From NCBI RefSeq assembly GCF_000263195.1, contig NC_018748.1, positions 2,232,001 to 2,296,000 of the forward strand: a DNA stretch of 64,000 nt, given 5' to 3'. The DNA is from Emticicia oligotrophica DSM 17448. Its GTDB lineage: Bacteria > Bacteroidota > Bacteroidia > Cytophagales > Spirosomataceae. A program made the position numbers and the translations under genes. The number at the start of each line of letters is the position of its first letter. The stretch's first letter is position 1. Of the stretch, positions 18,767-26,739 are shown one piece after another. Under the pieces are notes generated by a model. The model did no database searches. It worked only from the letters and a program-made list of their open reading frames with translations, and had not been told where the DNA came from.

Positions 18767-20692
18767 TTAAAACCCAATTTTTAAACCAAATAAGATTCCT
18801 ATCGGTCTAACCCCATTATATAAATTATTAGGATTAAAGATAATTTCGTTAGAAAAGTTATTAGTATTAGCATTTTTATGAGACAAAAAGCCCATCTTTG
18901 ATTTAAAAAACAACTTTTCTTCTGAATATATTTCTTTAAAATATTGCATCTCAATAAAATATTTATACCTTTTTTTTCTGTATTCTAAACCAAAGCCTAA
19001 TAGGCTACTTAAATTGTTTTCTCCAATATAAACGTTTGATTTATTCCCTAAATTAGTATTTCCGATAGTGAGTGCCCCAAGAGTGCTGATTGAACCTAAA
19101 TAATACCCAGTTCTTTGTGAAGAAATTCCAATAGATACACTAAAAAACAAAGGATTGCCTATTTTTTTCAGTAGAAAGAGGTAATTATATTCAAGATTTA
19201 AAGAGTTGAAGTAATTTTCTTTTAATAAATTTTGCCTACTATTAATACTAATGCTTGATTTTCTATTCAATTCAAAGCCAAGATATGTAGTCATAACATT
19301 AAGTATGAAAGGATTCTTTAGGGTATTATGCAGATTATTAAAATTCTGAGTTTTATATGACAGCATGAACTCCCTATCAAAAATGGGTTCATATCTGATT
19401 ATATTAAAAGCGTAACCTATGCTAAACTTTTGTGCAACTTTTCTAATATTATTTAATTTGGTCTTATAAGAATCAGAATCTTTTTTTAGCACAATATTTT
19501 GTGGAATATTTATTTTATTTGCTTCATCAATTTTGTAAAATGGTTTTATTTGGTTTTTTAATAGAGAATCTGTTTCAATAGTAGTAGAATTTTCCCAAAA
19601 ATTTTCGTCATAATTATTGTTTATTTCTGCAAATACAGTCTTTCTATCTAATCTGGCCTCAAAAGGAATAGGAGTTAAATTATCATTACAACTAAAGTTT
19701 GTTCTTAAAAACTCCAATGTTTGCGTTGTTTCTTTATGTGTTTTACTATTGTAATTCCTTCCTTTCATTGAAGTATATTTGGGTAAATACAATCCATTTT
19801 CGTTTTCATATATTATTTGATAATTGCGTGAAAGAAATTTAATAGGTAAAAATGGATTTGGTATTGTTATGTTATTGTTGTTGAACTCAATTCTAATATA
19901 GGCGTATGTATGCTTATCTATCCATATCTTGCCACTGAATCTATCAAATTTATTGTTTGACCTGAAAGAAATTACGTAAACAGAATCTTTAAAAGCATTA
20001 TATGAAGAAAATGATTCTAAATTGTATAAATACTTGTGTTTGAAAGAAGATGGATTCAAAAAAGAGTTTCTATTTTTAACGGGGTCATTCCAATTGGCAA
20101 TAAAAATTCCATTGGCGTATCTTGAATTATCAATACTGTCACGATTTGGAAAATTAGAAATACGTGCTTTAATAACTTCTATTTGGGCATCTTCTTTTGA
20201 TTTTTGATAACCGCTATGTTGAATTTTTATATTTGCCTCACCAAAGTACAGGAATCTATTATCATTCAATTTCTGAGTTTCTCTATAAAACCCGATTAAT
20301 TCTGTTGGTTTTTGAGGATAATTAAATGATATTTTTGAATATGCCTTATTTAACAACTCCTTCAACGAACTGTCAGGCATCACAATAATCTCAGTTAAAA
20401 GCTGTTCATCTAATTGTAAATAAATTGCTTCTTTTTGAATTAGTGCTACTTTTTGAATCGAAGATTTATAACCAATACAACTAAACTTAATTTCGCCAAT
20501 TGCGTTAGTAACGTAAATATTAAATTCCCCATTTTGATTTGATAAAGTGCCGTTTTTAGTTCCAACTTCAGTAATACTTGCAAATGCAATTGGTTGTTTG
20601 GTCAAACTGTCCAAAATAGTTCCATGAATTAATTGCTTTTGTGCATATAAATTTGAAAATATTAAGGAGAAAAACAGTATTAAATTTTTCAT
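18767..20692 (-). CDS. Outer-membrane protein with carboxypeptidase-like regulatory domain
   Basis: A 641-residue exported protein (signal MKNLILFFSLIFSNLYAQ). Residues 20-100 form a carboxypeptidase-regulatory-like beta-sandwich (IHGTILDSLTKQPIAFASITEVGTKNGTLSNQNGEFNIYV ... CIGYKS), the domain that precedes many Bacteroidota TonB-dependent receptors. Here no plug domain follows. A middle region (ELIGFYRETQKLNDNRFLYFGEA) and a C-terminal strand-rich part ending GILFGLKIGF suggest a barrel. It is codirectional with the peptide gene, but a strong terminator separates them. It may be a surface receptor or an outer-membrane part of the locus, or an unrelated neighbour; no TolC-like features were seen. 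Confidence 0.7.
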   Translation of the reverse strand: MKNLILFFSLIFSNLYAQKQLIHGTILDSLTKQPIAFASITEVGTKNGTLSNQNGEFNIYVTNAIGEIKFSCIGYKSSIQKVALIQKEAIYLQLDEQLLTEIIVMPDSSLKELLNKAYSKISFNYPQKPTELIGFYRETQKLNDNRFLYFGEANIKIQHSGYQKSKEDAQIEVIKARISNFPNRDSIDNSRYANGIFIANWNDPVKNRNSFLNPSSFKHKYLYNLESFSSYNAFKDSVYVISFRSNNKFDRFSGKIWIDKHTYAYIRIEFNNNNITIPNPFLPIKFLSRNYQIIYENENGLYLPKYTSMKGRNYNSKTHKETTQTLEFLRTNFSCNDNLTPIPFEARLDRKTVFAEINNNYDENFWENSTTIETDSLLKNQIKPFYKIDEANKINIPQNIVLKKDSDSYKTKLNNIRKVAQKFSIGYAFNIIRYEPIFDREFMLSYKTQNFNNLHNTLKNPFILNVMTTYLGFELNRKSSISINSRQNLLKENYFNSLNLEYNYLFLLKKIGNPLFFSVSIGISSQRTGYYLGSISTLGALTIGNTNLGNKSNVYIGENNLSSLLGFGLEYRKKRYKYFIEMQYFKEIYSEEKLFFKSKMGFLSHKNANTNNFSNEIIFNPNNLYNGVRPIGILFGLKIGF

Positions 20693-20724
20693 AGAATAGA
20701 AATAATATGTTTGGAGTAAAATGC

Positions 20725-20754
20725 AAAAAAGGGTTATTTTATTAAAATAACCCT
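20725..20754 (-). terminator. Strong terminator after the double-glycine peptide gene
   Basis: Perfect 10-bp stem (20731-20740 with 20744-20753, extended by the 20730-20754 pair) with a 3-base loop. On the minus strand it is followed by a run of six T. It lies 45 bp after the peptide stop, so the peptide makes its own short transcript. Confidence 0.88.
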
Positions 20755-20798
20755 AAATTCATTATGGGAATTCTAAAATTTTAGTTACTAAGTAAAAT

Positions 20799-21023
20799 TT
20801 ATAAAATCCCTGGTCCAGTTGGACTTGGACCACCACCATTACCACCAACATCTCCTGAAAAAGTAACTATTGCTCCCCATACCATTAAACATATTGCAGC
20901 TCCAGCTACTGTATAGCCAAGTACCCTTACTACATTATCCCAAAAATCGCCCCCATCAATTCCAATCATTTCAGTGTCACTTAATTCAGCTACACCATAA
21001 TTTTCTAACGCCAACATTTGCAT
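20799..21023 (-). CDS. Double-glycine-leader peptide, bacteriocin-like precursor
   Basis: A 74-residue peptide. Residues 1-25 form a leader (LENYGVAELSDTEMIGIDGG) ending in Gly-Gly, with the spaced hydrophobic and acidic residues that C39 peptidases recognise. Cleavage would free a 49-residue core starting DFWDNVV. The core has a hydrophobic helix (VLGYTVAGAAICLMVWGAIVTF) and a Gly/Pro-rich tail (GDVGGNGGGPSPTGPGIL), with one Cys and no Ser/Thr/Cys-rich lanthipeptide pattern. This resembles unmodified class II bacteriocins. A 26-bp repeat and a perfect TAnnTTTG element lie upstream, a strong terminator downstream. The toxic or signalling role is inferred. Confidence 0.88.
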   Translation of the reverse strand: MQMLALENYGVAELSDTEMIGIDGGDFWDNVVRVLGYTVAGAAICLMVWGAIVTFSGDVGGNGGGPSPTGPGIL

Positions 21024-21113
21024 AATTTTTAAATTTTAAAAGTGTAAGATTTAATACTCCAAACCTCTGCAGCGGATTGTTGTTTCAAAAGTCTAATTTA
21101 AACTTTGGATAGT

Positions 21114-21121
21114 CAAATTTA
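21114..21121 (-). promoter_or_regulatory. -7 promoter element for the peptide gene
   Basis: On the minus strand TAAATTTG matches the Bacteroidota -7 consensus TAnnTTTG. It begins 12 bases after the end of the 26-bp repeat, so a protein on the repeat would sit just upstream of and over the -33 region. The expected transcription start leaves an untranslated leader of about 80 bases. Confidence 0.55.
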
Positions 21122-21133
21122 GAAAGTGCTAAA

Positions 21134-21159
21134 TTATGACTGTGAGGAATAATTTATGA
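21134..21159 (-). promoter_or_regulatory. 26-bp repeat, copy 2, between the peptide gene and the XRE regulator gene
   Basis: Identical to copies 1 and 3. It lies 110 bp before the peptide ATG in the same orientation relative to the downstream gene as the other copies. It also lies upstream of the divergent regulator gene, 102 bp from its ATG. Confidence 0.75.
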
Positions 21160-21217
21160 ATGTAGCCGAATAATAAGTTTTTTATGGGGCTTTAAATATC
21201 TTTTTCTGATTTTTCCT

Positions 21218-21236
21218 TTATTTGCAATACAAATAA
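21218..21236 (+). promoter_or_regulatory. Palindrome upstream of the XRE regulator, possible operator
   Basis: TTATTTG-CAATA-CAAATAA is a perfect 7-bp inverted repeat ending 25 bp before the regulator ATG. Placement suits self-regulation, but no direct evidence is available. Confidence 0.35.
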
Positions 21237-21261
21237 CTTTATCTATAAAACTTTTGCTGTA

Positions 21262-21600
21262 ATGATGAATAATATAAATACTAAACTCCGTACACTTAGA
21301 GAACTTCACAATTACAAACAAGATTACGTTGCTACCGTATTGGGTATCACACAATCAGGCTACGCCAAAATAGAAAATGGAGATATTGGCAACGTCAGCC
21401 TCAAATACCTTCAAAAACTTGCCAAACTTTACGAACTAAACTTAGAACAACTCTTAGACTGGAATGGTAAAATAAATATAGATACTATTAATGGTGTTGG
21501 GGTCAATCAAGACACAATGCACTTACACATACCAGCTGATGAGCGTATTATAGAATTAGAGGAGAAAGTAGAAAAGCTATTGAAAATGGTAAGCAAATAA
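21262..21600 (+). CDS. XRE-family helix-turn-helix regulator
   Basis: A 112-residue protein. Residues 2-62 form a Cro/C1-type HTH (KLRTLRELHNYKQDYVATVLGITQSGYAKIENGDIGNVSLKYLQKLAKLYELNLEQLL). The C-terminal third is a short linker and a probable coiled coil (ADERIIELEEKVEKLLKMVSK) suited to dimerisation. It lies inside the peptide-export locus, divergent from the peptide gene, and its stop codon abuts the stop of the convergent HlyD gene with no gap. It is the only regulator in the locus and thus the first candidate to bind the repeats or the local palindrome. ATG 21262 or the adjacent ATG 21265 could be used. Confidence 0.9.
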   Translation: MMNNINTKLRTLRELHNYKQDYVATVLGITQSGYAKIENGDIGNVSLKYLQKLAKLYELNLEQLLDWNGKINIDTINGVGVNQDTMHLHIPADERIIELEEKVEKLLKMVSK

Positions 21601-22767
21601 TTATTTACGCTCAATTTTTGGGTTTAGCCAGTCGTCGGTTTTGTCATACAAAAGTTGGTAAAGGCTACGTTTGGTTACTACAAATCTTGCTCTGAAAGTT
21701 AGGCCTTTTTTCAGAGGTGCAGTATAGCCGTTTTTTAATTGGAGGATTTTCTTATCCAATTGGCATTTTACTTTGAAAATTGGTTTTTCGTTTAGCACCA
21801 CAAAATCACGGGCAATATCAGTGATTTTTCCTTGCACCAAGCCCCATTCATTATAATTAAACGCATCAATCTGAAAACTAACGGGCATGTTTTTTCTTAA
21901 AAGTCCGATGTCGTTTGGGCTAACGTAGCATTCTGCAATAAGGCTAGAATCGGGTGAAATAATACCCAGCGTTTCGCCTATTTGCACATAACTACCCTCA
22001 TACTTACCCACAATTTGCTGAATATTTCCACCAATTGGGGCTTTTATTTCATAATAAGTTTTTTGTTGAGTAAGTTGCTTGGCTTCGCTTTGAAGCTGTT
22101 TCAAATCAAAACGATGTTTGTTTAGTTCAGCTTGCCATTGGCTCAACTGCCGCTGAAAAATTGATTCAAATTCAGCCACCAAGCGGTTCATTTCGTATTC
22201 TTTGGCGTTGAGTTCTCGGCGAGCAATTACCTTTTCTTTATATAAATATTGGTCAGCATCTAATTCTTTCTTGATTTTCTTTTGGTGAAAGATATTTTCT
22301 TGTAATTGGCTACGAAAAGTATTGAGTTGTTGGGTGTAGATGGGGGTTTGGGTAGAATGATTTCCAAAAACATTGTTTTTCCCGATTTGGGTTAGCACTA
22401 CTAAATCTTGGATAAAATCGTTTTTTTCCTGTTTTTGAAAACTATTGGTATTGAGTTTTGTATCAATATCTTCGGTAGCTATCACAAAAAGTGTAGTATT
22501 TTGTGCAATATTTTGATTTTCTGATACATTTACCGCTTTCACAGTTCCCGAAATCAACGATTTTATCTCGGTTTTTTCTGAAACTGTCCTGATGATTCCG
22601 TTGCTTTGCACCGAAATATCAATAAAAACAAGAGGCAAACTCACTAAAATTCCAAAAATAGACAGCAGAAGAAGTATATAAATCAACTGACTTCTAACCG
22701 CCACTTTGGGCAAATAAGCTTCTACGGTACTTTGAATAATATCGGATGGAAATAGTTGTTTTTGCAT
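21601..22767 (-). CDS. HlyD-family membrane fusion protein (exporter adaptor)
   Basis: A 388-residue adaptor. A short cytoplasmic N-terminus is followed by one transmembrane helix (LIYILLLLSIFGILVSLPLVF). The first lipoyl half is NGIIRTVSEKTEIKSLISGTVKAVNVSENQNIAQNT, then come long alpha-helical hairpins (about 120-240) and the second lipoyl half YYEIKAPIGGNIQQIVGKYEGSYVQIGETLGIISPD. Such adaptors join a C39 ABC exporter to an outer-membrane channel. No TolC-type channel is encoded in the window. The frame opens at TTG 22782; ATG 22767 is the better start. The third 26-bp repeat lies 42 bp upstream of this ATG. Confidence 0.93.
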   Translation of the reverse strand: MQKQLFPSDIIQSTVEAYLPKVAVRSQLIYILLLLSIFGILVSLPLVFIDISVQSNGIIRTVSEKTEIKSLISGTVKAVNVSENQNIAQNTTLFVIATEDIDTKLNTNSFQKQEKNDFIQDLVVLTQIGKNNVFGNHSTQTPIYTQQLNTFRSQLQENIFHQKKIKKELDADQYLYKEKVIARRELNAKEYEMNRLVAEFESIFQRQLSQWQAELNKHRFDLKQLQSEAKQLTQQKTYYEIKAPIGGNIQQIVGKYEGSYVQIGETLGIISPDSSLIAECYVSPNDIGLLRKNMPVSFQIDAFNYNEWGLVQGKITDIARDFVVLNEKPIFKVKCQLDKKILQLKNGYTAPLKKGLTFRARFVVTKRSLYQLLYDKTDDWLNPKIERK

Positions 22768-22809
22768 GGTACAAAAATGCAAAAAAATGCAACACTTAAA
22801 TATTAAAGT

Positions 22810-22835
22810 TTATGACTGTGAGGAATAATTTATGA
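22810..22835 (-). promoter_or_regulatory. 26-bp repeat, copy 3, upstream of the HlyD gene
   Basis: Identical to copies 1 and 2 and in the same orientation relative to its gene. Only 42 bp separate it from the ATG, so the promoter must overlap or closely follow the repeat. Confidence 0.75.
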
Positions 22836-22845
22836 TTAAGACTTC

Positions 22846-22883
22846 ATAAAAAAAGGAGAAATACCTTTCGATATTTCTCCTTT
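22846..22883 (-). terminator. Intrinsic terminator after the PpiD-like gene
   Basis: A perfect 12-bp stem (22852-22863 with 22872-22883; core GGAGAAATA) with an 8-base loop, followed on the minus strand by a T-rich run. It separates the foldase gene from the secretion locus. Confidence 0.85.
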
Positions 22884-22908
22884 CTAAAAAACTATTTTCT
22901 AAGATTTA

Positions 22909-25047
22909 TCAGAAGAATTTAGCTCTATTATCTTTGATATTTGCGTTATCACGAATTGCTTGATTGGCCATGTAAGATACTCCGTATCCACCTGTGCGTT
23001 GCAATACTTGGTTTTTGTATTGTGTATAATCAGCAATTTCTGGAGCTTTTGTGATTTTAGTAGTTTCTACTACAAAGACGCCATTTTCACCAGCAAATGG
23101 TTTTGAACGTTTGCCAGCTTGCAAGCTGAAGATTTTACCGATAGCTACTGGGTCAATACCTGGTGAAGTAAGCATACCAGAAGCTAAGTTAATATCATTT
23201 GCAGCTTCAACCAATGCACCTGCTCCATATTTTTGTGCAGCTTGCTCTAATGAGCCTGATACATTTCCAAGTTTACTGATGATTTGCTGAGACTTGATTT
23301 CGTTACGAACTTTAGCAGTAAGAGCATCTTTAAAGTCTTCTACTTTAGGGCTATCTTTTTCAGTTTTTGACGTTACAGCAGCGATGATAAAGTTATCACC
23401 AACTTCAAATACACGGTCAGAAACTTTACCAACTTTCGTATCATCATTGAATGCCCACAAAACAACTTCACGTGCATTTTGAATAGTATTGAATGTAGAT
23501 GCTTCTGGGAATACTTTATCAGCTTTTAATACAACTAACTTACCATCTTTCTTAATTGCTGCTTCGAATTCTTCTACTGAGCTACAACTTGCACGAAGAG
23601 TTTCTGCTTTTTGGTAAATAGCATTTCTTGTACTTTCACTTGCTGTCAATTCACGACTGATAGTAGCGATTTTGTATTTCAAATTGTTCTTTGCTTCTGT
23701 TACTTTAATGATGTGATAACCGAAGTCTGTTTCAACAATATTAGGAACTAAACCAGCACCACTCATGCCAAATACTGCATTCTCAAATGGCTTAACCATT
23801 GTGCCATTATTCTTGAAAGTACCTAAATCTCCACCTTGTTGAGCTGAACCATCTTGGCTGTTTGCACGAGCTAAAGTAGCAAAGTCGGCACCTTGTTGTA
23901 ATTGGCTTAAGATATCTTGTGCCTTTGTACGGGCTGCTGCTTTAACTGAATCTGGAGCTGTTTTGTCAGCACGAATTAAGATATGGCTTGCACGTGCAGT
24001 GTAAAGAGAATCTGTCGTAGTACCTTCATATTTGTAAATAGAGTAGGTGCTTCCATCTTTAAATGGCCCAATAACTGCTCCCTGAATAGCTGTTGAAAGA
24101 GCTTCTTTCAATACTGGAGTAAGTTCGTTTGAACTACGCTCATAAGGCACGCGTGAATCAGAATTTGAAGCAGCATAAGCTTTAGCATCTTTAGCTGTAG
24201 CTAAGCCTTTCGCAAAACTTTTAATGTCTTCATACAAAGCAGAGCTATCTTCTTTTGTAGGCATTACTTGATACACTACATAATCAAATGAGCGACTATC
24301 ATATCCTTTGAATTCTTCTTTGTGCTTACTCAAATAGTCTGACAACTGGCTATCAGTAACTTTGATAGTAGTATCAATGATGCTTGCATACGGAACATAC
24401 AAGTAGCGAGCATCTGCTTTTGTTACTTGAGCATCATATTCTTTCTTAGCTTCAGCAGTTGTTACAAATGATGCAGAAGAAAGTAAAGCATTATATTTTT
24501 CCAACAAACGTTGTTGAATTGCTTGCTCTTTGATTTGGTCCCAAGCCGCTTTTTGTTGTGCTGGAAGTTGATTCGAAGCAGCAGCATTGATAAACTCAAT
24601 ATGACGATTACGGTCGTATTGACCAGTTTGTGGGTCTGTGAACTGTTGCTTAATGAGAGGGCTTAAGTTTTTAGTACCTTGAACCATTTCACGAAGTTCA
24701 TCTGGCGTAACTTTCAAACCTAGTTTTTCAAACTCAGCTTTGTAAGTAATGTCAAAAATCATTTGCTCCCACACTTGGCTGCGTAATTGCTGAATTTCTT
24801 GCTCTTGCAAAGTTCTTCCTGCTTGTTGTTCGTAATTTGCACGTGCAACATCTAATTTTGCTTGGAAGGCCTGATAATCAATACTGGTGCCAGCAATTTC
24901 ACCGATTTTATTATCATTACTACTAAATAAGCCACTTTTACCATTACCACCGAATAAATCTCCTCCGACAATGAATAAAATGAGTGCAACTGCAATGACT
25001 ACGACTGCAACACCTGAACGCTCACGAATTTTGTTAATTAAAGCCAT
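22909..25047 (-). CDS. PpiD/SurA-type periplasmic peptidyl-prolyl isomerase
   Basis: A 712-residue membrane-anchored foldase. A short cytoplasmic N-terminus (MALINKIRERSG) precedes one transmembrane helix (VAVVVIAVALILFIVGGDLF). A SurA-like N-terminal chaperone region follows (IGEIAGTSIDYQAFQAKLDVARANYEQQAGRTLQEQEIQQLRSQVWEQMI). The parvulin domain at about 345-445 starts ARASHILIRADK and includes GGDLGTFKNNGTMVKPFENAVF and TDFGYHIIKVTE. It helps fold outer-membrane and secreted proteins at the inner-membrane surface. It is transcribed alone, ended by a strong terminator, and is a core gene rather than part of the peptide locus. Confidence 0.93.
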   Translation of the reverse strand: MALINKIRERSGVAVVVIAVALILFIVGGDLFGGNGKSGLFSSNDNKIGEIAGTSIDYQAFQAKLDVARANYEQQAGRTLQEQEIQQLRSQVWEQMIFDITYKAEFEKLGLKVTPDELREMVQGTKNLSPLIKQQFTDPQTGQYDRNRHIEFINAAASNQLPAQQKAAWDQIKEQAIQQRLLEKYNALLSSASFVTTAEAKKEYDAQVTKADARYLYVPYASIIDTTIKVTDSQLSDYLSKHKEEFKGYDSRSFDYVVYQVMPTKEDSSALYEDIKSFAKGLATAKDAKAYAASNSDSRVPYERSSNELTPVLKEALSTAIQGAVIGPFKDGSTYSIYKYEGTTTDSLYTARASHILIRADKTAPDSVKAAARTKAQDILSQLQQGADFATLARANSQDGSAQQGGDLGTFKNNGTMVKPFENAVFGMSGAGLVPNIVETDFGYHIIKVTEAKNNLKYKIATISRELTASESTRNAIYQKAETLRASCSSVEEFEAAIKKDGKLVVLKADKVFPEASTFNTIQNAREVVLWAFNDDTKVGKVSDRVFEVGDNFIIAAVTSKTEKDSPKVEDFKDALTAKVRNEIKSQQIISKLGNVSGSLEQAAQKYGAGALVEAANDINLASGMLTSPGIDPVAIGKIFSLQAGKRSKPFAGENGVFVVETTKITKAPEIADYTQYKNQVLQRTGGYGVSYMANQAIRDNANIKDNRAKFF

Positions 25048-25670
25048 TTGTTTTTTTAAATTTATTACTGGACTTTTAGGACAGTTTGAATGCCTGATTA
25101 TTGGTTTTTTTATTTATTTCCAAAAATTGAGGTGCAAAAATAAACAGATTCATATAGATTATCAAGGAAATCCAATTGATATATTCTTTGTTTTAACAAG
25201 TTTTATACCAAAACCTAGCCGACTTTTCTAGTTAACTGCCAGCAAGTTAGTGTTTTTTACTTATATTTACTTCATAACGAAGTTTAGGCTTAGTGCATAT
25301 CTTTAAAAATATTTGAGGCTTTAACTCACAAAAAGGCTATATTGAGTTACTAAATGTGCTGCAAATGCCTTGTAATCAGAGAAGTAATCTTTAGTTTTGT
25401 TTGTATGGTATTATTTATAAAAAATTGCAGTAGTACTTCTTGAATTTTTTAATATTAGACTCGAATATCTTCCTGAAAGATTATTTTTTAGTGCATACAT
25501 TAAATTGACTTCGCCTAATAGCCTAATATTTGATATTTTTAATGAGTTTCTCTTTTCTGGTGCTTAGTAAGCAAGTTTTTCCTAATATCTGCTAATCTTA
25601 AAAATTAAGATGATTTAGGGCAAATAATTGTCTATTTTTGTGCGTTTTTTGAAAAAATATTTAATTATTT
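25048..25670. other. 623-bp intergenic region between ppiD-like gene and gldB
   Basis: The gap between two divergent genes is AT-rich. I see no convincing reading frame, RNA gene or long repeat. A -7 type element is near its right end (25633-25640); the rest is unexplained. Confidence 0.5.
25633..25640 (+). promoter_or_regulatory. -7 promoter element for gldB
   Basis: TATTTTTG fits TAnnTTTG and lies 30 bp before the gldB ATG. No clear -33 TTG was found at the expected distance. Confidence 0.4.
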
Positions 25671-26678
25671 ATGCAAATACGGCACCTTATTGTCTGTCAA
25701 ATAAGTCTATTAATTGGCTTGTTTTTTCTAAATTCTTGTCAAAATTCAGCATCAACTGAAGATATTGATACTTCGAAGATTTCGGTAAAGCTTGATATTC
25801 TGCGATTTGACGAGGCGATGATGAAGCTCACCACTAGAGAGCAAATTAAAGGTTTTCTGAGTAAAAATGGCCGATTCGTCAATGTCTTTTATCAGACTAC
25901 TCCCGATGATAACGCTCTGATAGATAGATTAATGTTGATTCATAATAACCCAGACACGAAAGCTTTTTACGAAGAAACTAAGCAATCCTTTGGAAATCTT
26001 GATGCCTTGAAAAAACAATTTGAGGTGGCTTTTAAGCATATTAAATATTATTACCCAGACTTCAAAGAGCCTCAAATAATTACAACATTTACCGCTCTTG
26101 ATTTAGAGTTGGTGGTGGCTGATGATATGATTGTGATTCCACTCGAAACTTTTTTAGGCCCTAAAGCCAAGTATCGTCCGCAATATCCCGATTATCTTTT
26201 ACGAAGATTTGATAAACCTTATATTGTTCCATCAGTGCTCACGATTCTTGCCAAAAAATATAATGCTATTGACCCTAACGATCATACTTTGATGAGCGAT
26301 ATGGTATTTTATGGAAAAAGTTATGAATTTACACGAGCAATGCTGCCTGAGGTGGCAGACTCTTTGCTGATTGCTTATCCTGATTATGATTTAGTAAAAA
26401 CATGGAATTCGCAAGATTTAGTTTGGGGTTATTTTATTGATAATAAGCTTCTTTACGAAACCAATGACCGTATAAAAGATAAGTATTTATCCGAACGCCC
26501 AAGAGTACAAGAAATAGGAAATGATTGCCCAGGACGTATCGGTCAATGGTTAGGTTGGCGAATTGTGAGTCGTTATAGAACCGAAAACCCGTCAATTACG
26601 TTAGTTGATTTGATGAAAAATCAAAATGCTCGTGATATTTTTGAGAAGTCGAAGTATAAAGGGCAAGTAGAAGACTAA
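25671..26678 (+). CDS. gldB: Gliding motility lipoprotein GldB
   Basis: A 335-residue lipoprotein (signal ending LFFLNSC, Cys23). Conserved GldB segments are LDILRFDEAMMKL near the start, a middle IIPLETFLGPKAKYRPQYPDYLLRRF-like stretch (seen as IPLETFLGPKAKYRPQYPDY) and C-terminal DLVWGYFIDNKLLYETNDRIKDKYLSERP followed by CPGRIGQWLGWRIVSRYR. GldB is required for gliding motility in Flavobacterium and supports type IX secretion-linked motility. Its presence supports Bacteroidota origin. An ABC exporter gene follows 61 bp later on the same strand. Motility of the host itself cannot be judged from this gene. Confidence 0.92.
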   Translation: MQIRHLIVCQISLLIGLFFLNSCQNSASTEDIDTSKISVKLDILRFDEAMMKLTTREQIKGFLSKNGRFVNVFYQTTPDDNALIDRLMLIHNNPDTKAFYEETKQSFGNLDALKKQFEVAFKHIKYYYPDFKEPQIITTFTALDLELVVADDMIVIPLETFLGPKAKYRPQYPDYLLRRFDKPYIVPSVLTILAKKYNAIDPNDHTLMSDMVFYGKSYEFTRAMLPEVADSLLIAYPDYDLVKTWNSQDLVWGYFIDNKLLYETNDRIKDKYLSERPRVQEIGNDCPGRIGQWLGWRIVSRYRTENPSITLVDLMKNQNARDIFEKSKYKGQVED

Positions 26679-26739
26679 AAACTGACAAAATTATAAATCT
26701 TAAGACATTCATTAGAGTGTCTGTTGAAGACTTTTAAAT

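Noticed and set aside
18767-20692. The outer-membrane protein as the TolC channel of the exporter
   Set aside because: It has a carboxypeptidase-regulatory domain and barrel-like end, not the long alpha-helical repeats of TolC; the channel is probably encoded elsewhere.
18767-20692. The same protein as a TonB-dependent receptor
   Set aside because: No plug domain follows the regulatory domain, and it is shorter than such receptors.
21154-21354. A 66-codon minus-strand frame across repeat copy 2 and the XRE gene
   Set aside because: It is antisense to the clear XRE HTH coding region, has no leader motif and overlaps a regulatory repeat.
15480-22767. A lanthipeptide or sactipeptide biosynthetic cluster
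   Set aside because: No LanM, LanB/C, radical SAM or YcaO gene is present, and the peptide core lacks a Ser/Thr/Cys pattern.
17718-22835. The 26-bp repeats as a CRISPR array
   Set aside because: Only three copies, separated by 1.6-3.4 kb and by whole genes, with no regular spacers and no cas genes.
24887-25231. A 114-codon plus-strand frame crossing the start of the PpiD-like gene
   Set aside because: It overlaps the conserved N-terminus and promoter region of the foldase gene and shows no recognisable domain.
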